A DNA stretch of 64,000 nucleotides from Dyella sp. BiH032 (GTDB taxonomy: Bacteria > Pseudomonadota > Gammaproteobacteria > Xanthomonadales > Rhodanobacteraceae), in assembly GCF_031954525.1 (NCBI RefSeq), contig NZ_CP134867.1:4898001-4962000 (forward strand), written 5' to 3'. Positions 45,899 to 54,438 of the stretch are shown here, in pieces. The notes under the pieces are model-generated. The model made no database searches. It was not told the origin of the DNA and worked only from the letters and a program-made list of their open reading frames with translations. A program made the translations under genes and the position numbers. Within the stretch, counting starts at the first letter, position 1. Every line of letters starts with the position of its first letter.

Positions 45899-45945
45899 CG
45901 CCGGAACCCCGAGCGGTTCCGGCGCTCTCCGCCGCCAGGCGGCGG
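45899..45945 (+). terminator. Intercistronic hairpins after the pilin gene
   Basis: Perfect 10-bp stem CGCCGGAACC/GGTTCCGGCG with loop CCGAGC (45899-45924), then a second GC-rich stem around CCGCCGCC/GGCGGCGG (45929-45945). No T run follows, so partial termination or mRNA protection of the pilin segment is more likely than full termination. Confidence 0.55.
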
Positions 45946-45972
45946 ATTCTGATTTCGCAGCGAGGGAAACCC

Positions 45973-46710
45973 ATGAGGAAGTTCGTCTGCGCCCTGGGCG
46001 CGGGCCTGCTGGCCCTGTGCCTCGGCGCCCCGGCCGCGCACGCTAATGTGCTGATCGGCGGCACCCGTGTCGTGTTCCCCGCGAAGGACGGCGAGGTCAC
46101 CGTGCGCCTGACCAACGACAACGACCACCCCGTGCTGGTCGAGTCGTGGATCGACCGCGGCGACGTGCATTCCACCCCCGAATCCGTCGATGTGCCGTTC
46201 CTGATCACGCCGCCGCTGTTCCGCATGGAGGCGAAGAAGGAACAGAGCCTGCGCATCGTCTATACGCACGAGCAACTGCCCGCGGACCGCGAGTCCCTGT
46301 TCTGGCTCAACGTGCTCGAAGTGCCGCCCAAGCCCGCCGGCCCGCAGGCGGAAGGACAGAACCTGCTGCAGCTGGCGCTGCGTTCGCGGCTGAAGCTGTT
46401 CTACCGCCCGGCCGGCCTGCAAGGCGATCCGCTGAAGGCGCCCTCCCAGCTCACCTGGAAGGTCGATGCCGACGGCAAGGCCCTGGTCGCGCACAACCCC
46501 ACGCCGTTCCACATCACGATTTCCGAGATCTCGGTGAACGTCGGCGGCAAGAATGTGAGCGCGGAGCTGGGCATGGCCGCGCCGCTCTCCGACCTGCGCC
46601 TGCCGCTGGCCGCCGGCGCGCCGCGTCCGACCGCCGGCAGCGCGGTGAAGTACACGGCCATCAACGACTACGGCGCCGCCGACAGCTACACGGGTACGGT
46701 CGCGCCGTGA
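45973..46710 (+). CDS. Periplasmic fimbrial chaperone
   Basis: 245 aa. Signal peptide residues 1-25 (LGAGLLALCLGAPAAHA). PapD-like domains: NVLIGGTRVVFPAKDGEVTVRLTNDNDHPVLVESWIDRG, FLITPPLFRMEAKKEQSLRIVY and LPADRESLFWLNVLEVPPKP, the chaperone signature. The cleft Arg and Lys are in TRVVF and RSRLKLFYRP. It caps pilins by donor-strand complementation and takes them to the usher. GAGGGAAA precedes the ATG. Its stop overlaps the usher's GTG start (GTGA). Confidence 0.95.
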   Translation: MRKFVCALGAGLLALCLGAPAAHANVLIGGTRVVFPAKDGEVTVRLTNDNDHPVLVESWIDRGDVHSTPESVDVPFLITPPLFRMEAKKEQSLRIVYTHEQLPADRESLFWLNVLEVPPKPAGPQAEGQNLLQLALRSRLKLFYRPAGLQGDPLKAPSQLTWKVDADGKALVAHNPTPFHITISEISVNVGGKNVSAELGMAAPLSDLRLPLAAGAPRPTAGSAVKYTAINDYGAADSYTGTVAP

Positions 46711-49442
46711 GCTTCCTGCGCGCCAGGGACGGCCACGCCCGCGCCCTCGGCCATCCGGCCCGGCGCGCGCTGCTGTGCCTGGCGATCGCCGGCGCGCTCG
46801 GCCTGTCCCACGCGGCGACGGCGACGGACGCTTCGCCCAACGGTGCGTCCGCCTCCGCGGCGGTCGACGCCAGCTTCGACCGCAACCTGCTGTCGGGCGC
46901 CGGCCGCAACACCGGCGACATCAGCCGTTTCGAGCGCGGCCCAGTGATCATGCCGGGCACGTACCGCACCGATCTTTTCCTCAACGGCGCCTGGGTCGGC
47001 CGCGCCGACGTGCGCTTCGCTGCGCCGAAGCCGGACGCGGGCGCGATTCCCTGCCTCACCCGCGCGCTGTACGACCAGCTCGGACTGCCGCTGCAGAAGC
47101 TTTCCGCCGAACAGCAGGCCAGTCTCGCCGCCACGGGTTGCATCGACATCGGCGAACTCATTCCCAGTGCAGCGATGAATTTCGACCAGCCGAACCTGCG
47201 GCTGGACGTGAGCATTCCGCAAGCCTGGCTGGGCACGCGCGCGCGCGGCTACGTCAGCCCGGAAAACTGGGACCGCGGCGTGAACGCGGCGCTGCTCAAC
47301 TACAACTTCAACAGCTACCGCAGCACCAGCCGCGGCGTGAGCCAGACCTCGTCCTTTCTCGGCCTCAACGCGGGCCTGAACCTGGGCGGCTGGCAGCTGC
47401 GCCACGATTCGACGCTGCTGATGCAATCCGGTGCGGCTGGCACGCCTTCGCGCCGGCGCTGGCAGAACCTCGACACTTACCTGCGCCGCGACCTGCCCTC
47501 GTGGCGAGCACAGATGGTGATCGGCGATTCGTATACCGGCGGCGAACTGTTCGACAGCGTCAGCCTGCGCGGCGTGCGCATCGCCACCGACGACCGCATG
47601 CTGCCGGACTCGATGCGCGGCTACGCGCCGACCGTGCGCGGCGTGGCGGAGACCAACGCGAAGGTCACCGTGCGCCAGAACGGCGTGGTGCTGTACGAAA
47701 CCACGGTCGCGCCGGGCCCGTTCACCATTGCCGACCTCTATGCCACCGGCTATGGCGGCGATCTCAACGTGACCGTGACGGAAGCGGACGGCCGTGTGCG
47801 CACCTTCGCCGTGCCCTACGCCTCGGTGCCGCAGCTGATGCGCCCTGGCGTCACGCGTTTTTCGGTGGCGGCGGGCGAGCTGCACGATGCCTCGATCCAC
47901 GCGCGTCCGGCGCTGGCGCAGGCGACGATCCAGCACGGTTTCACCAATCTGCTCACCGGCTATGCCGGCATCGTGGCCTCGTCCGGCTACGGCGCGGCGC
48001 TGCTGGGCGGCGCGCTCAATACCCGCTACGGCGCGCTGGCGCTGGACGTGACCGCGGCGCGCGCGGAGATCCCCAACCAGGCCACCCAGAACGGCCAGAG
48101 CGTGCGCCTGAGCTACAGCAAGATCCTGCCCGACAGCGATACCTCGTTCTCGCTGGCCACCTATCGCTATTCGACCAGCGGCTACCTCGGCCTGCGCGAC
48201 GCCATGCTGGCGCGCGACCTGGCGCGCGGCTATCGCTACGTCGATCCGACCACGGTCAGCACGATCGACGGCGTCATCGTGAACAACGTGCTCACGCCCG
48301 AGCAGCGCAGAGCGCTGTCCGGCGACACGACCAACGACTTCACCGCCTACAGCAGCCAGCTCGACCGCCAGCGCAGCCGCTTCGACATCAACGTCAGCCA
48401 GCGGCTTGGCCAGCACGGCGGCTCGCTGTACGTGACCGGCTCGGCCGCCGATTACTGGAACCGTCCCGGCACCGACGTGCAGTTCCAGCTCGGCTACAAC
48501 AACACCTTCCGCCGCCTCAGCTACAACCTGTCGGCCACGCGCCTGCGCGATGCCTACGGCCGCTACAGCAACCAGTTCTTCGCCAGCTTCACCTTGCCGC
48601 TGGGCGACAGCCTGCACGCGCCGATGTTCGGCGCCAGCCTCAACCGCGACAGCAGCGGCCGCACGATGGAACAGGCCACGCTGAGCGGCACCGCCGGCGT
48701 GGACAACCAGTTCAGCTACGGCGCCACCGCTTCGCACGACCACGGCGGCGGCAGCACGGATACGGGCAGCTCGGGCACGGTCTACGGCGGATACCGCGGG
48801 CCGTACGCGCAGGTCAACGCCAGCTACGGCAGCGGCAAGGGCTACTCGCAAGGCTCGGTGAACCTGTCCGGTTCGATCGTGGCGCATGCCGGCGGCGTGG
48901 TGTTCGGCCAGCCGATGGGCGACACGGTGGCCATCATCGCTGCGCCGGATGCCGCGGGCGCGCGCGTGGTCAATGCCTCCGGCGTGCGGATCGGCCACGG
49001 CGGCTACGCGCTGGTGCCGTACCTGACGCCCTACAACCTCAACACCGTGCAGGTCGATCCGCGCGGCCTGCCGCTGTCGGTACAGCTGGACAGCACCAGC
49101 AGCCAGGTGGCGCCGCATGCGGGCGCGGTGGTGCTGGTGCGCTTCAAGACGTCGAGCGGCCGCTCGATGATCGTCCGCGTGCACCAGAGCGACGGCAAGC
49201 CGGTGCCGTTCGGCGCCGACGTGCTGGACGAGCAGGCGCGCAGCGTGGGCGTGGTCGGCCAGGCCGGACGCATCCTGGTCCGCGGCGCCAACGAAAGCGG
49301 CCGCCTGACCGTGCAGTGGACGGTCGGCGACGACCAGCCGGTGCGCTGCAGCTTCCCCTATCAGTTGCCGGCGGCCGCCAAGGGCCGCGGCGATGTCTAC
49401 GAACAGATCGAGGCGACGTGCGCGCCGGGAGACAAGTCGTGA
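46707..49442 (+). CDS. Outer-membrane fimbrial usher
   Basis: 911 aa from a GTG at 46707 overlapping the chaperone stop by 4 bases; no ATG is available before the domain. Signal peptide about residues 20-40. The N-terminal domain reads FDRNLLSGAGRNTGDISRFERG...GTYRTDLFLNGAWVGRADVRF, the pore region has the usual FNSYRSTSRGVSQTSSFLGLNAGLNLGGWQLR and DSMRGYAPTVRGVAETNAKVTVRQNG, and the C-terminal domains contain GAVVLVRFKTSSGRSMIVRV. It forms the assembly pore. Size is normal (800-900 aa). A subunit gene follows with a 1-base overlap. Confidence 0.95.
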   Translation: MSFLRARDGHARALGHPARRALLCLAIAGALGLSHAATATDASPNGASASAAVDASFDRNLLSGAGRNTGDISRFERGPVIMPGTYRTDLFLNGAWVGRADVRFAAPKPDAGAIPCLTRALYDQLGLPLQKLSAEQQASLAATGCIDIGELIPSAAMNFDQPNLRLDVSIPQAWLGTRARGYVSPENWDRGVNAALLNYNFNSYRSTSRGVSQTSSFLGLNAGLNLGGWQLRHDSTLLMQSGAAGTPSRRRWQNLDTYLRRDLPSWRAQMVIGDSYTGGELFDSVSLRGVRIATDDRMLPDSMRGYAPTVRGVAETNAKVTVRQNGVVLYETTVAPGPFTIADLYATGYGGDLNVTVTEADGRVRTFAVPYASVPQLMRPGVTRFSVAAGELHDASIHARPALAQATIQHGFTNLLTGYAGIVASSGYGAALLGGALNTRYGALALDVTAARAEIPNQATQNGQSVRLSYSKILPDSDTSFSLATYRYSTSGYLGLRDAMLARDLARGYRYVDPTTVSTIDGVIVNNVLTPEQRRALSGDTTNDFTAYSSQLDRQRSRFDINVSQRLGQHGGSLYVTGSAADYWNRPGTDVQFQLGYNNTFRRLSYNLSATRLRDAYGRYSNQFFASFTLPLGDSLHAPMFGASLNRDSSGRTMEQATLSGTAGVDNQFSYGATASHDHGGGSTDTGSSGTVYGGYRGPYAQVNASYGSGKGYSQGSVNLSGSIVAHAGGVVFGQPMGDTVAIIAAPDAAGARVVNASGVRIGHGGYALVPYLTPYNLNTVQVDPRGLPLSVQLDSTSSQVAPHAGAVVLVRFKTSSGRSMIVRVHQSDGKPVPFGADVLDEQARSVGVVGQAGRILVRGANESGRLTVQWTVGDDQPVRCSFPYQLPAAAKGRGDVYEQIEATCAPGDKS

Positions 49443-50383
49443 TGCGCCGGGTTCTGCTCTTGCTGCTGACGATCGTGCTCGGGCTGCCGCTCGCGGCGCA
49501 GGCCCGCTGCAGCTTCACCAGCGGCGGTACGGCGAACGTCAATATCTCGTTCCCCAACTCCACCATCACGATCGATCCCAATCTGCCGGTGGGCGCCGTG
49601 CTGGCGACCTCCGCGCAGTTCTCGCCCTCGCCCGTCTCGCAGATCTCGTGCACCGGCACCACCGCGATCGGCGTGCAGAACGTCGCCGGCAGCCAGCCGA
49701 GTTCAGGGTCGATCATCTTCCCGACCGGCGTGGCCGGCATCGGCTACCGGGTGACCCACCCGGATACCTCCAACTACCTCGCGGCCTATCCGGGGGATTC
49801 GATCGCCTCGGGCAGCTACCAGATGTCGGTGACGTCGGGACTGGAGTTCGTCAAGACCGGCCCCATCGCCAACGGGGCGACGGTGAGCAGCGGCACCATG
49901 GGCTACTGGCGGTACGACAGCAACAGCAATTCGCGGATCGAGAACTTCAACCTCGGCACCACGCTGACCTTCATGTTTCCCTCGTGCTCGGTCAACACGA
50001 GCACGATCAACGTCACCTTGCCCACCGTTTCGAATACCGCATTCAACGGCGTGGGTACCGTCGCCGGCGCGACGGTGGTGCCGATCTCGCTGCAATGCGC
50101 CTCGGGCAGTCAGCTGTACATCCAGTTCGATACGGCCAATCCGGTCGGCGGCGCCACCGGTGTGATCGCGCCGGCGACGGGCACTGGCCGCGCCAAGAAC
50201 ATCGGCGTGCAGTTGATCAATCAGAGTTTCACGCCGGTGACGTTCGGTACGCCGGCTTTGGTCGGCGCCACGCCGGACGGTCCGTTGAACCTCACCTACT
50301 ACGCGCGCTATTACCAGACGGCCACGCCGGTAGCGGCGGGTACGGTCAGTGCGACGGCGACGTTCACCCTGACGTACCAGTGA
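49442..50383 (+). CDS. Fimbrial tip-like subunit with two pilin-type domains
   Basis: 313 aa. Signal peptide 1-20 (LLLLTIVLGLPLAAQA). Unlike the major pilin it is long: an N-terminal beta domain (about 21-175) starting RCSFTSGGTANVNISFPNS, and a C-terminal pilin-like domain (about 176-313) with FMFPSCSVNTSTINVTLPTVS and final strand ATATFTLTYQ. This two-domain design is that of tip adhesins, where the first domain binds a receptor; the ligand is unknown. The ATG overlaps the usher stop (TGATG). It is the last gene of the operon. Confidence 0.88.
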   Translation: MRRVLLLLLTIVLGLPLAAQARCSFTSGGTANVNISFPNSTITIDPNLPVGAVLATSAQFSPSPVSQISCTGTTAIGVQNVAGSQPSSGSIIFPTGVAGIGYRVTHPDTSNYLAAYPGDSIASGSYQMSVTSGLEFVKTGPIANGATVSSGTMGYWRYDSNSNSRIENFNLGTTLTFMFPSCSVNTSTINVTLPTVSNTAFNGVGTVAGATVVPISLQCASGSQLYIQFDTANPVGGATGVIAPATGTGRAKNIGVQLINQSFTPVTFGTPALVGATPDGPLNLTYYARYYQTATPVAAGTVSATATFTLTYQ

Positions 50384-50387
50384 CGCT

Positions 50388-50732
50388 TCAGTCGTAGGTC
50401 TGGGTGACCAGCGTCGGCTGCGCGCTCAAGTATTGGGCGAAGTAGACGATTAAGGGGTCTGAGGCGAGCGGCGTGCCGACGGTGTTGTTCACCGACAGCG
50501 CATACGACTGCGCGAGCTGCCCGGGGGTGGCGTTGGCGCGCTCCGAGCAATGGAAGCGCACGGGCGCCACCGCGCCCTGCGCGCTGCCGATGCGCTCGGC
50601 GCCTACCGAGCACGTGGGTTCGACGACCGCGCCGGAAAAGACGATCGTCCCGCCGTCGGCCATCGCCGCGGCCGGAGCCAGGGCCATCGCGACCAGGCCC
50701 ACCACCAGCGTCTTGCGTATCCAGATCCGCAT
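50388..50732 (-). CDS. Short orphan pilin-like exported protein, convergent with the fimbrial operon
   Basis: 114 aa from the ATG at 50732 (GGGAGGG 4 bases upstream). Signal peptide residues 1-25 (VVGLVAMALAPAAAMA), then DGGTIVFSGAVVEPTCSV, the pilin N-terminal pattern with first cysteine, and a second cysteine in VRFHCSERAN. It is short for a pilin (normal mature length about 150) and ends YLSAQPTLVTQTYD with no clear C-terminal donor-strand partner, though the penultimate tyrosine is kept. It stops 4 bases from the tip gene on the other strand. It may be a minor subunit, terminator or remnant. A CRP-like site lies 98 bases upstream. Confidence 0.75.
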   Translation of the reverse strand: MRIWIRKTLVVGLVAMALAPAAAMADGGTIVFSGAVVEPTCSVGAERIGSAQGAVAPVRFHCSERANATPGQLAQSYALSVNNTVGTPLASDPLIVYFAQYLSAQPTLVTQTYD

Positions 50733-50829
50733 ACCGCCCTCCCGCGCCCCCTGAAACGGATGAGCGCTTTTCCGGTCTGTCGGCTGCCGGCGACCGGGCT
50801 TTAATGGCAAACCCGATGGCCGTCTGGAT

Positions 50830-50847
50830 TTGTGATGAACATCACAA
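50830..50847. promoter_or_regulatory. CRP/Clp-like binding site
   Basis: TTGTGATGAACATCACAA is a perfect palindrome that contains TGTGA-N6-TCACA, the consensus of CRP-family sites. It lies about 98 bases upstream of the orphan pilin-like gene and 210 bases from the start of the ferredoxin reductase. In Xanthomonadales, Clp (a CRP homologue) controls adhesion and secretion genes, which fits a surface-structure target. Confidence 0.65.
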
Positions 50848-51039
50848 TGCGCGAGCGTATGTCGTCAGGCCTATGCCGAAAGGTTTCAGGCCTGTCAGTG
50901 ACTTACATCAATGTCATGCTGCCGGATCGTGGTAGCGCACCTAGGTGCCCGCCGGCACGTGGCTTTACCGCCGAAGCGACCGGGAGAGGAACGCGGGCAC
51001 GCCGCGGCGAAAAGACGCCGCGATGCAGTAGGGCCCGGC

Positions 51040-51786
51040 TCAGCGGGAGGAGATGTACTTCTCGCGACGGATCTGCGGCACCGGCAGGCCGTATTCCTTC
51101 AGCGCATTGAAAGCGCCGTCGACCATGTTGGGATTGCCGCAGAGATAGGCGATGTCGCGGTCCGCGCTGGGCGAAAGCTCGGCCAGCACGCCCTGCACAT
51201 GGCCGCTGCGGTCGTGCGGACGCGGCTCGGCGCGCGCCTGACGGCTGAGGCAGGGGTGGAAGGAGAAACCCGGGTTCTCGCGGGCGAAGGCTTCGAATTC
51301 GTCGCCGTACAAGAGCTCGGTTTCATTGCGGGCGCCGTACAACAGGGCCACCTCGCGCCCGCCCTTGGCGAGCAACTCGCGCAGCAACGGCAGCATGGCG
51401 CGGTACGGCGTGACGCCCGTGCCGGTGGCCAGCAACAAATAGCGCGGGTGCGCGTCGCCCGGCTGCAGGCAGAAGCGGCCGTAGGGGCCGCTGGCCTCGA
51501 TGGTCTGGCCCTGCTCCAGGCTGCCCAGCAACTTGGTGGCTGCGCCGCCTTCGACGTAGCTCACGGCGATCTCGATGCGCTGCACCGGCGAATGGCCATC
51601 GCCCACGGTGGCGATGGAATAGCTGCGCTTGGTCGGCGCGCCGTCGTCGTAGTGGAAGTGCACCTGCAGGAACTGCCCGGGCACAAAGGCGAGCGCCTGC
51701 CCGTCCTCGCGCTCGAACACGAGATGGCGCACGGTGGGCGCCAGCATGTAGCTGTCGACGAGGCGGAGCGTGAAATGGTCGGCCAT
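51040..51786 (-). CDS. fpr: Ferredoxin--NADP reductase
   Basis: 248 aa, the length of bacterial type FNRs. The FAD-binding motif KRSYSIA is near residue 53; SGPYGRFCLQPGD, LLLATGTGVTPYRAML (NADP pyrophosphate loop), LLYGARNETELLYGDEF and YLCGNPNMVDGAFN follow the family order. It moves electrons between NADPH and ferredoxin or flavodoxin in the cytoplasm. In this window it is a candidate electron source, via ferredoxin, for the P450 at 34.8-36 kb, though it is 15 kb away and is normally a housekeeping gene. Confidence 0.93.
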   Translation of the reverse strand: MADHFTLRLVDSYMLAPTVRHLVFEREDGQALAFVPGQFLQVHFHYDDGAPTKRSYSIATVGDGHSPVQRIEIAVSYVEGGAATKLLGSLEQGQTIEASGPYGRFCLQPGDAHPRYLLLATGTGVTPYRAMLPLLRELLAKGGREVALLYGARNETELLYGDEFEAFARENPGFSFHPCLSRQARAEPRPHDRSGHVQGVLAELSPSADRDIAYLCGNPNMVDGAFNALKEYGLPVPQIRREKYISSR

Positions 51787-51844
51787 GGGAATCCGGGAAA
51801 CAGTGAGTGCGCCCCGCGGAACCGGCCGGCGGGAACCAGCCCGC

Positions 51845-51850
51845 TATAAT
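51845..51850 (+). promoter_or_regulatory. Probable -10 element of the yadGH operon
   Basis: Exact consensus TATAAT, 28 bases before the yadG-like start codon. No good -35 hexamer is found 16-18 bases upstream, so the promoter may depend on an activator or extended contacts. Confidence 0.5.
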
Positions 51851-51877
51851 AAGAGGCTGGCCCCTTCGGTGCAGCCC

Positions 51878-52846
51878 ATGCCCACCCAGCCATCCTCATC
51901 CGCACCCGCACTCGTCGTCGACAACTTGCGCAAGACCTACGGCAATGGCGTCGAAGCCCTCAAGGGCGTCAGCCTGACCGTGGAACCGGGCGACTTCTTC
52001 GCCCTGCTCGGCCCCAATGGCGCGGGCAAGTCCACCCTGATCGGCATCCTTTCCTCGCTCGTCAACGCCAGCAGCGGCGACGCGCGCATCTTCGGCGTCT
52101 CGGTCAACCAGCAGCGCGGCAAGGCCATGCAGCTGATCGGCCTGGTGCCGCAGGAAATCAACTTCAACGTGTTCGAGAAGCCGTTCGACATCTGCGTGAA
52201 CGAAGCCGGTTTCTACGGCATCCCGCGCCGCGTCGCGACGGAACGCGCGGAGAAGTACCTGCGCGAGCTGCGCCTGTGGGACAAGGCCCAGGAACAGGCC
52301 CGCACGCTCTCCGGCGGCATGAAGCGCCGCCTGATGATCGCCCGCGCGATGATGAACGAGCCGAAGCTGCTGATCCTCGACGAGCCCACCGCGGGCGTGG
52401 ACATCGAGATCCGCCGCTCCATGTGGCAGTTCGTCAGCGGCATCAACGCCGCCGGCACCACGGTGATCCTCACCACGCACTACCTGGAGGAAGCCGAGCA
52501 GCTGTGCCGCAACATAGCGATCATCGACCGCGGCACCATCGTGGAAAACACCACGATGAAGCGCCTGCTCGCCACGCTCGACTCCGAGACCTTCGTGCTC
52601 GACGTCGCCGACGTGCCCGGCGAACTGCCGGCGCTGGCCGGCGTGAACCTGCGCCGCGTGGACGACCACACGCTGGAAGCGGAAATGTCGCGCGCGCACG
52701 ACCTCAACTCGATGTTCACCGCACTGTCCTCGCACGGCGTCACCGTCACCTCGATGCGCAACAAGACCAACCGATTGGAAGAACTGTTCGTCCGCCTGGT
52801 GGAACAGGGCCGCAGCGCCAAGGCCGCACAGGAGCAGGTCGCATGA
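51878..52846 (+). CDS. yadG: ABC exporter ATP-binding protein, YadG-like
   Basis: 322 aa. Walker A LLGPNGAGKSTLIGIL, signature LSGGMKRRLMIARAM, Walker B LLILDEPTAGVD and H-loop TTHYLEEAEQLC are all intact. The sequence follows E. coli YadG closely by eye: LVPQEINFNVFEKPFD and AGFYGIPRR in the Q-loop region and SMRNKTNRLEELFVRLV at the end. It drives the YadH-like permease encoded next, overlapping it by 4 bases (ATGA). The substrate of YadGH is unknown. I use the ATG at 51878; longer starts precede the promoter. Confidence 0.92.
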   Translation: MPTQPSSSAPALVVDNLRKTYGNGVEALKGVSLTVEPGDFFALLGPNGAGKSTLIGILSSLVNASSGDARIFGVSVNQQRGKAMQLIGLVPQEINFNVFEKPFDICVNEAGFYGIPRRVATERAEKYLRELRLWDKAQEQARTLSGGMKRRLMIARAMMNEPKLLILDEPTAGVDIEIRRSMWQFVSGINAAGTTVILTTHYLEEAEQLCRNIAIIDRGTIVENTTMKRLLATLDSETFVLDVADVPGELPALAGVNLRRVDDHTLEAEMSRAHDLNSMFTALSSHGVTVTSMRNKTNRLEELFVRLVEQGRSAKAAQEQVA

Positions 52847-53619
52847 ACGCCTCCGGCAACCTCGTCGCCCTGGGCACCATCGTCCGCCGCGAAATCGTGC
52901 GCATCATGCGCATCTGGACGCAGACGCTGATCCCACCGGCGATCACGATGACGCTGTACTTCGTGATCTTCGGCAAGCTGATCGGCAGCCGCATCGGCAC
53001 CATCGAAGGCGGCTTCACCTACATGCAGTACATCGTGCCGGGCCTGGTGATGATGAGCATCATCACCAACAGCTACGGCAACATCTCCAGCTCGTTCTTC
53101 GGCGCCAAGTTCAGCCGCGCGGTGGAGGAGATGCTGGTGTCGCCGATGCCCAACTGGGTGATCCTGCTGGGCTATGTCACCGGCGCCGTCACGCGCGGCA
53201 TGATCGTGGGCGCGCTGGTGCTGGTGATCGCGCTGTTCTTCACCCATCTGCAGGTCGTGCATCCGCTGATCACCTTCGCCTCGGTGCTGCTGGGCGCGAC
53301 GATCTTCTCGCTGGCGGGCTTCGTGAATGCGGTGTACGCCAAGAAGTTCGACGACATCGCCCTGGTGCCGACCTTCGTGCTCACCCCGCTGACCTACCTG
53401 GGCGGCGTGTTCTATTCGGTGAACATGCTGGCCGAGCCGTGGCAAAGCATCTCGCGCGTCAACCCGATCCTGTACATGGTCAACGCCTTCCGCTTCGGCG
53501 TGCTGGGCGTGAGTGACGTGAGCATCGGCGTCGCCTTCGCGGTGATGCTGGTCTTCGTGGCCGGCCTGGCGGCGATCGCGCTGTACCTGCTCAAGCGGGG
53601 CGTGGGCCTGCGTTCGTAA
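52843..53619 (+). CDS. yadH: ABC-2 permease, YadH-like
   Basis: 258 aa with six transmembrane helices of the ABC-2 type. It reads RIMRIWTQTLIPPAITMTLYFVIFGKLIGSRIG, YMQYIVPGLVMMSIITNSYGNISSSFFGAKF, LVPTFVLTPLTYLGGVFYS and ends KRGVGLRS, all close to my memory of E. coli YadH. Its translation is coupled to the ATPase. RluF starts 8 bases after its stop, so the pseudouridine synthase may share the transcript. Confidence 0.93.
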   Translation: MNASGNLVALGTIVRREIVRIMRIWTQTLIPPAITMTLYFVIFGKLIGSRIGTIEGGFTYMQYIVPGLVMMSIITNSYGNISSSFFGAKFSRAVEEMLVSPMPNWVILLGYVTGAVTRGMIVGALVLVIALFFTHLQVVHPLITFASVLLGATIFSLAGFVNAVYAKKFDDIALVPTFVLTPLTYLGGVFYSVNMLAEPWQSISRVNPILYMVNAFRFGVLGVSDVSIGVAFAVMLVFVAGLAAIALYLLKRGVGLRS

Positions 53620-53627
53620 GGCTGTCC

Positions 53628-54347
53628 ATGCGCGTCAACAAATACATCAGCGAGGCCGGGATCTGCTCGCGCCGCGAGGCGGACGAGCTGCTGCTGGCCG
53701 GGCGCGTCACCATCAATGGCGAGGTGGTGACCACCGGCGCCAAGGCGCTGGAAGGCGACGAGGTGCGCGTGGATGGCGAGATCGTCAAGCCGCGCATCCT
53801 GGCGGCGACACCGGCGGCCAAGCGTGCCGTCTACATCGCGCTGAACAAGCCGGTGGGCATCACCTGCACCACCGACCAGAGCGTATCCGGCAACATCGTC
53901 GACTTCGTCGACCACCCGCAGCGCATCTTCCCGATCGGCCGCCTGGACAAGGATTCCGAAGGCCTCATCCTGCTCACCAGCAACGGCGACATCGTCAACG
54001 AGATCCTGCGCGCGGAGAACAACCACGAGAAGGAATACCTGGTGGCGGTGAACAAGCCGGTCACTGAGGAATTCCTCGCCGGCATGGCCAAGGGTGTGCG
54101 CATTCACGGCCAGATGACCAAGCCCTGCCGCACTCGCAAGATCGCCAAGTTCGGCTTCGGCATCGTGCTGACGCAGGGGCTGAACCGGCAGATCCGCCTG
54201 ATGGCTGCCGCGTTCGGCTACCGGGTCACGCAGCTGCGCCGCGTGCGCATCGTCAACGTCAAGCTCGGGCACCTGAAACCGGGACAGTGGCGCAATCTCA
54301 CCGACGCGGAGTTGAAGGGGCTGCTGCCGCATCGCACGCAGTGGTGA
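53628..54347 (+). CDS. rluF: 23S rRNA pseudouridine(2604) synthase RluF
   Basis: 239 aa. An S4 RNA-binding domain starts the protein (MRVNKYISEAGICSRREADELL...GRVTING), followed by the RsuA/RluF catalytic domain with the aspartate in GRLDKDSEGLILLT and NKPVGITCTTD, a RluF-type sequence. It isomerises uridine 2604 and possibly 2605 in 23S rRNA. It lies 8 bases after yadH on the same strand. RluB/RluE relatives differ at the GITCTT segment, so I favour RluF. Confidence 0.9.
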   Translation: MRVNKYISEAGICSRREADELLLAGRVTINGEVVTTGAKALEGDEVRVDGEIVKPRILAATPAAKRAVYIALNKPVGITCTTDQSVSGNIVDFVDHPQRIFPIGRLDKDSEGLILLTSNGDIVNEILRAENNHEKEYLVAVNKPVTEEFLAGMAKGVRIHGQMTKPCRTRKIAKFGFGIVLTQGLNRQIRLMAAAFGYRVTQLRRVRIVNVKLGHLKPGQWRNLTDAELKGLLPHRTQW

Positions 54348-54378
54348 TTCCATTTTCGAGCGACGCCTCATCCGGCGC

Positions 54379-54432
54379 TTGACCCGGCGGGGCGCCGGGG
54401 CTATACATTTAGCAACTTCGTTAATTGCTTAA
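54379..54432 (+). promoter_or_regulatory. Promoter and candidate operator of the ArsR-family gene
   Basis: TTGACC (54379-54384), 17-bp spacer, TATACA (54402-54407): a good sigma-70 promoter. Overlapping the expected start is the inverted repeat TTTAGCAA (54408-54415) with TTGCTTAA (54425-54432), the kind of dyad ArsR-family repressors bind. This fits autorepression. Confidence 0.65.
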
Positions 54433-54438
54433 GAGCTG

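Noticed and set aside
46686..49184. An 832-codon open frame opposite the usher
   Set aside because: Same composition artefact; the usher frame carries all family motifs.
51040..51786. Ferredoxin-NADP reductase as dedicated partner of the fused P450
   Set aside because: It is 15 kb away in a housekeeping setting with no ferredoxin gene near; only a possibility.
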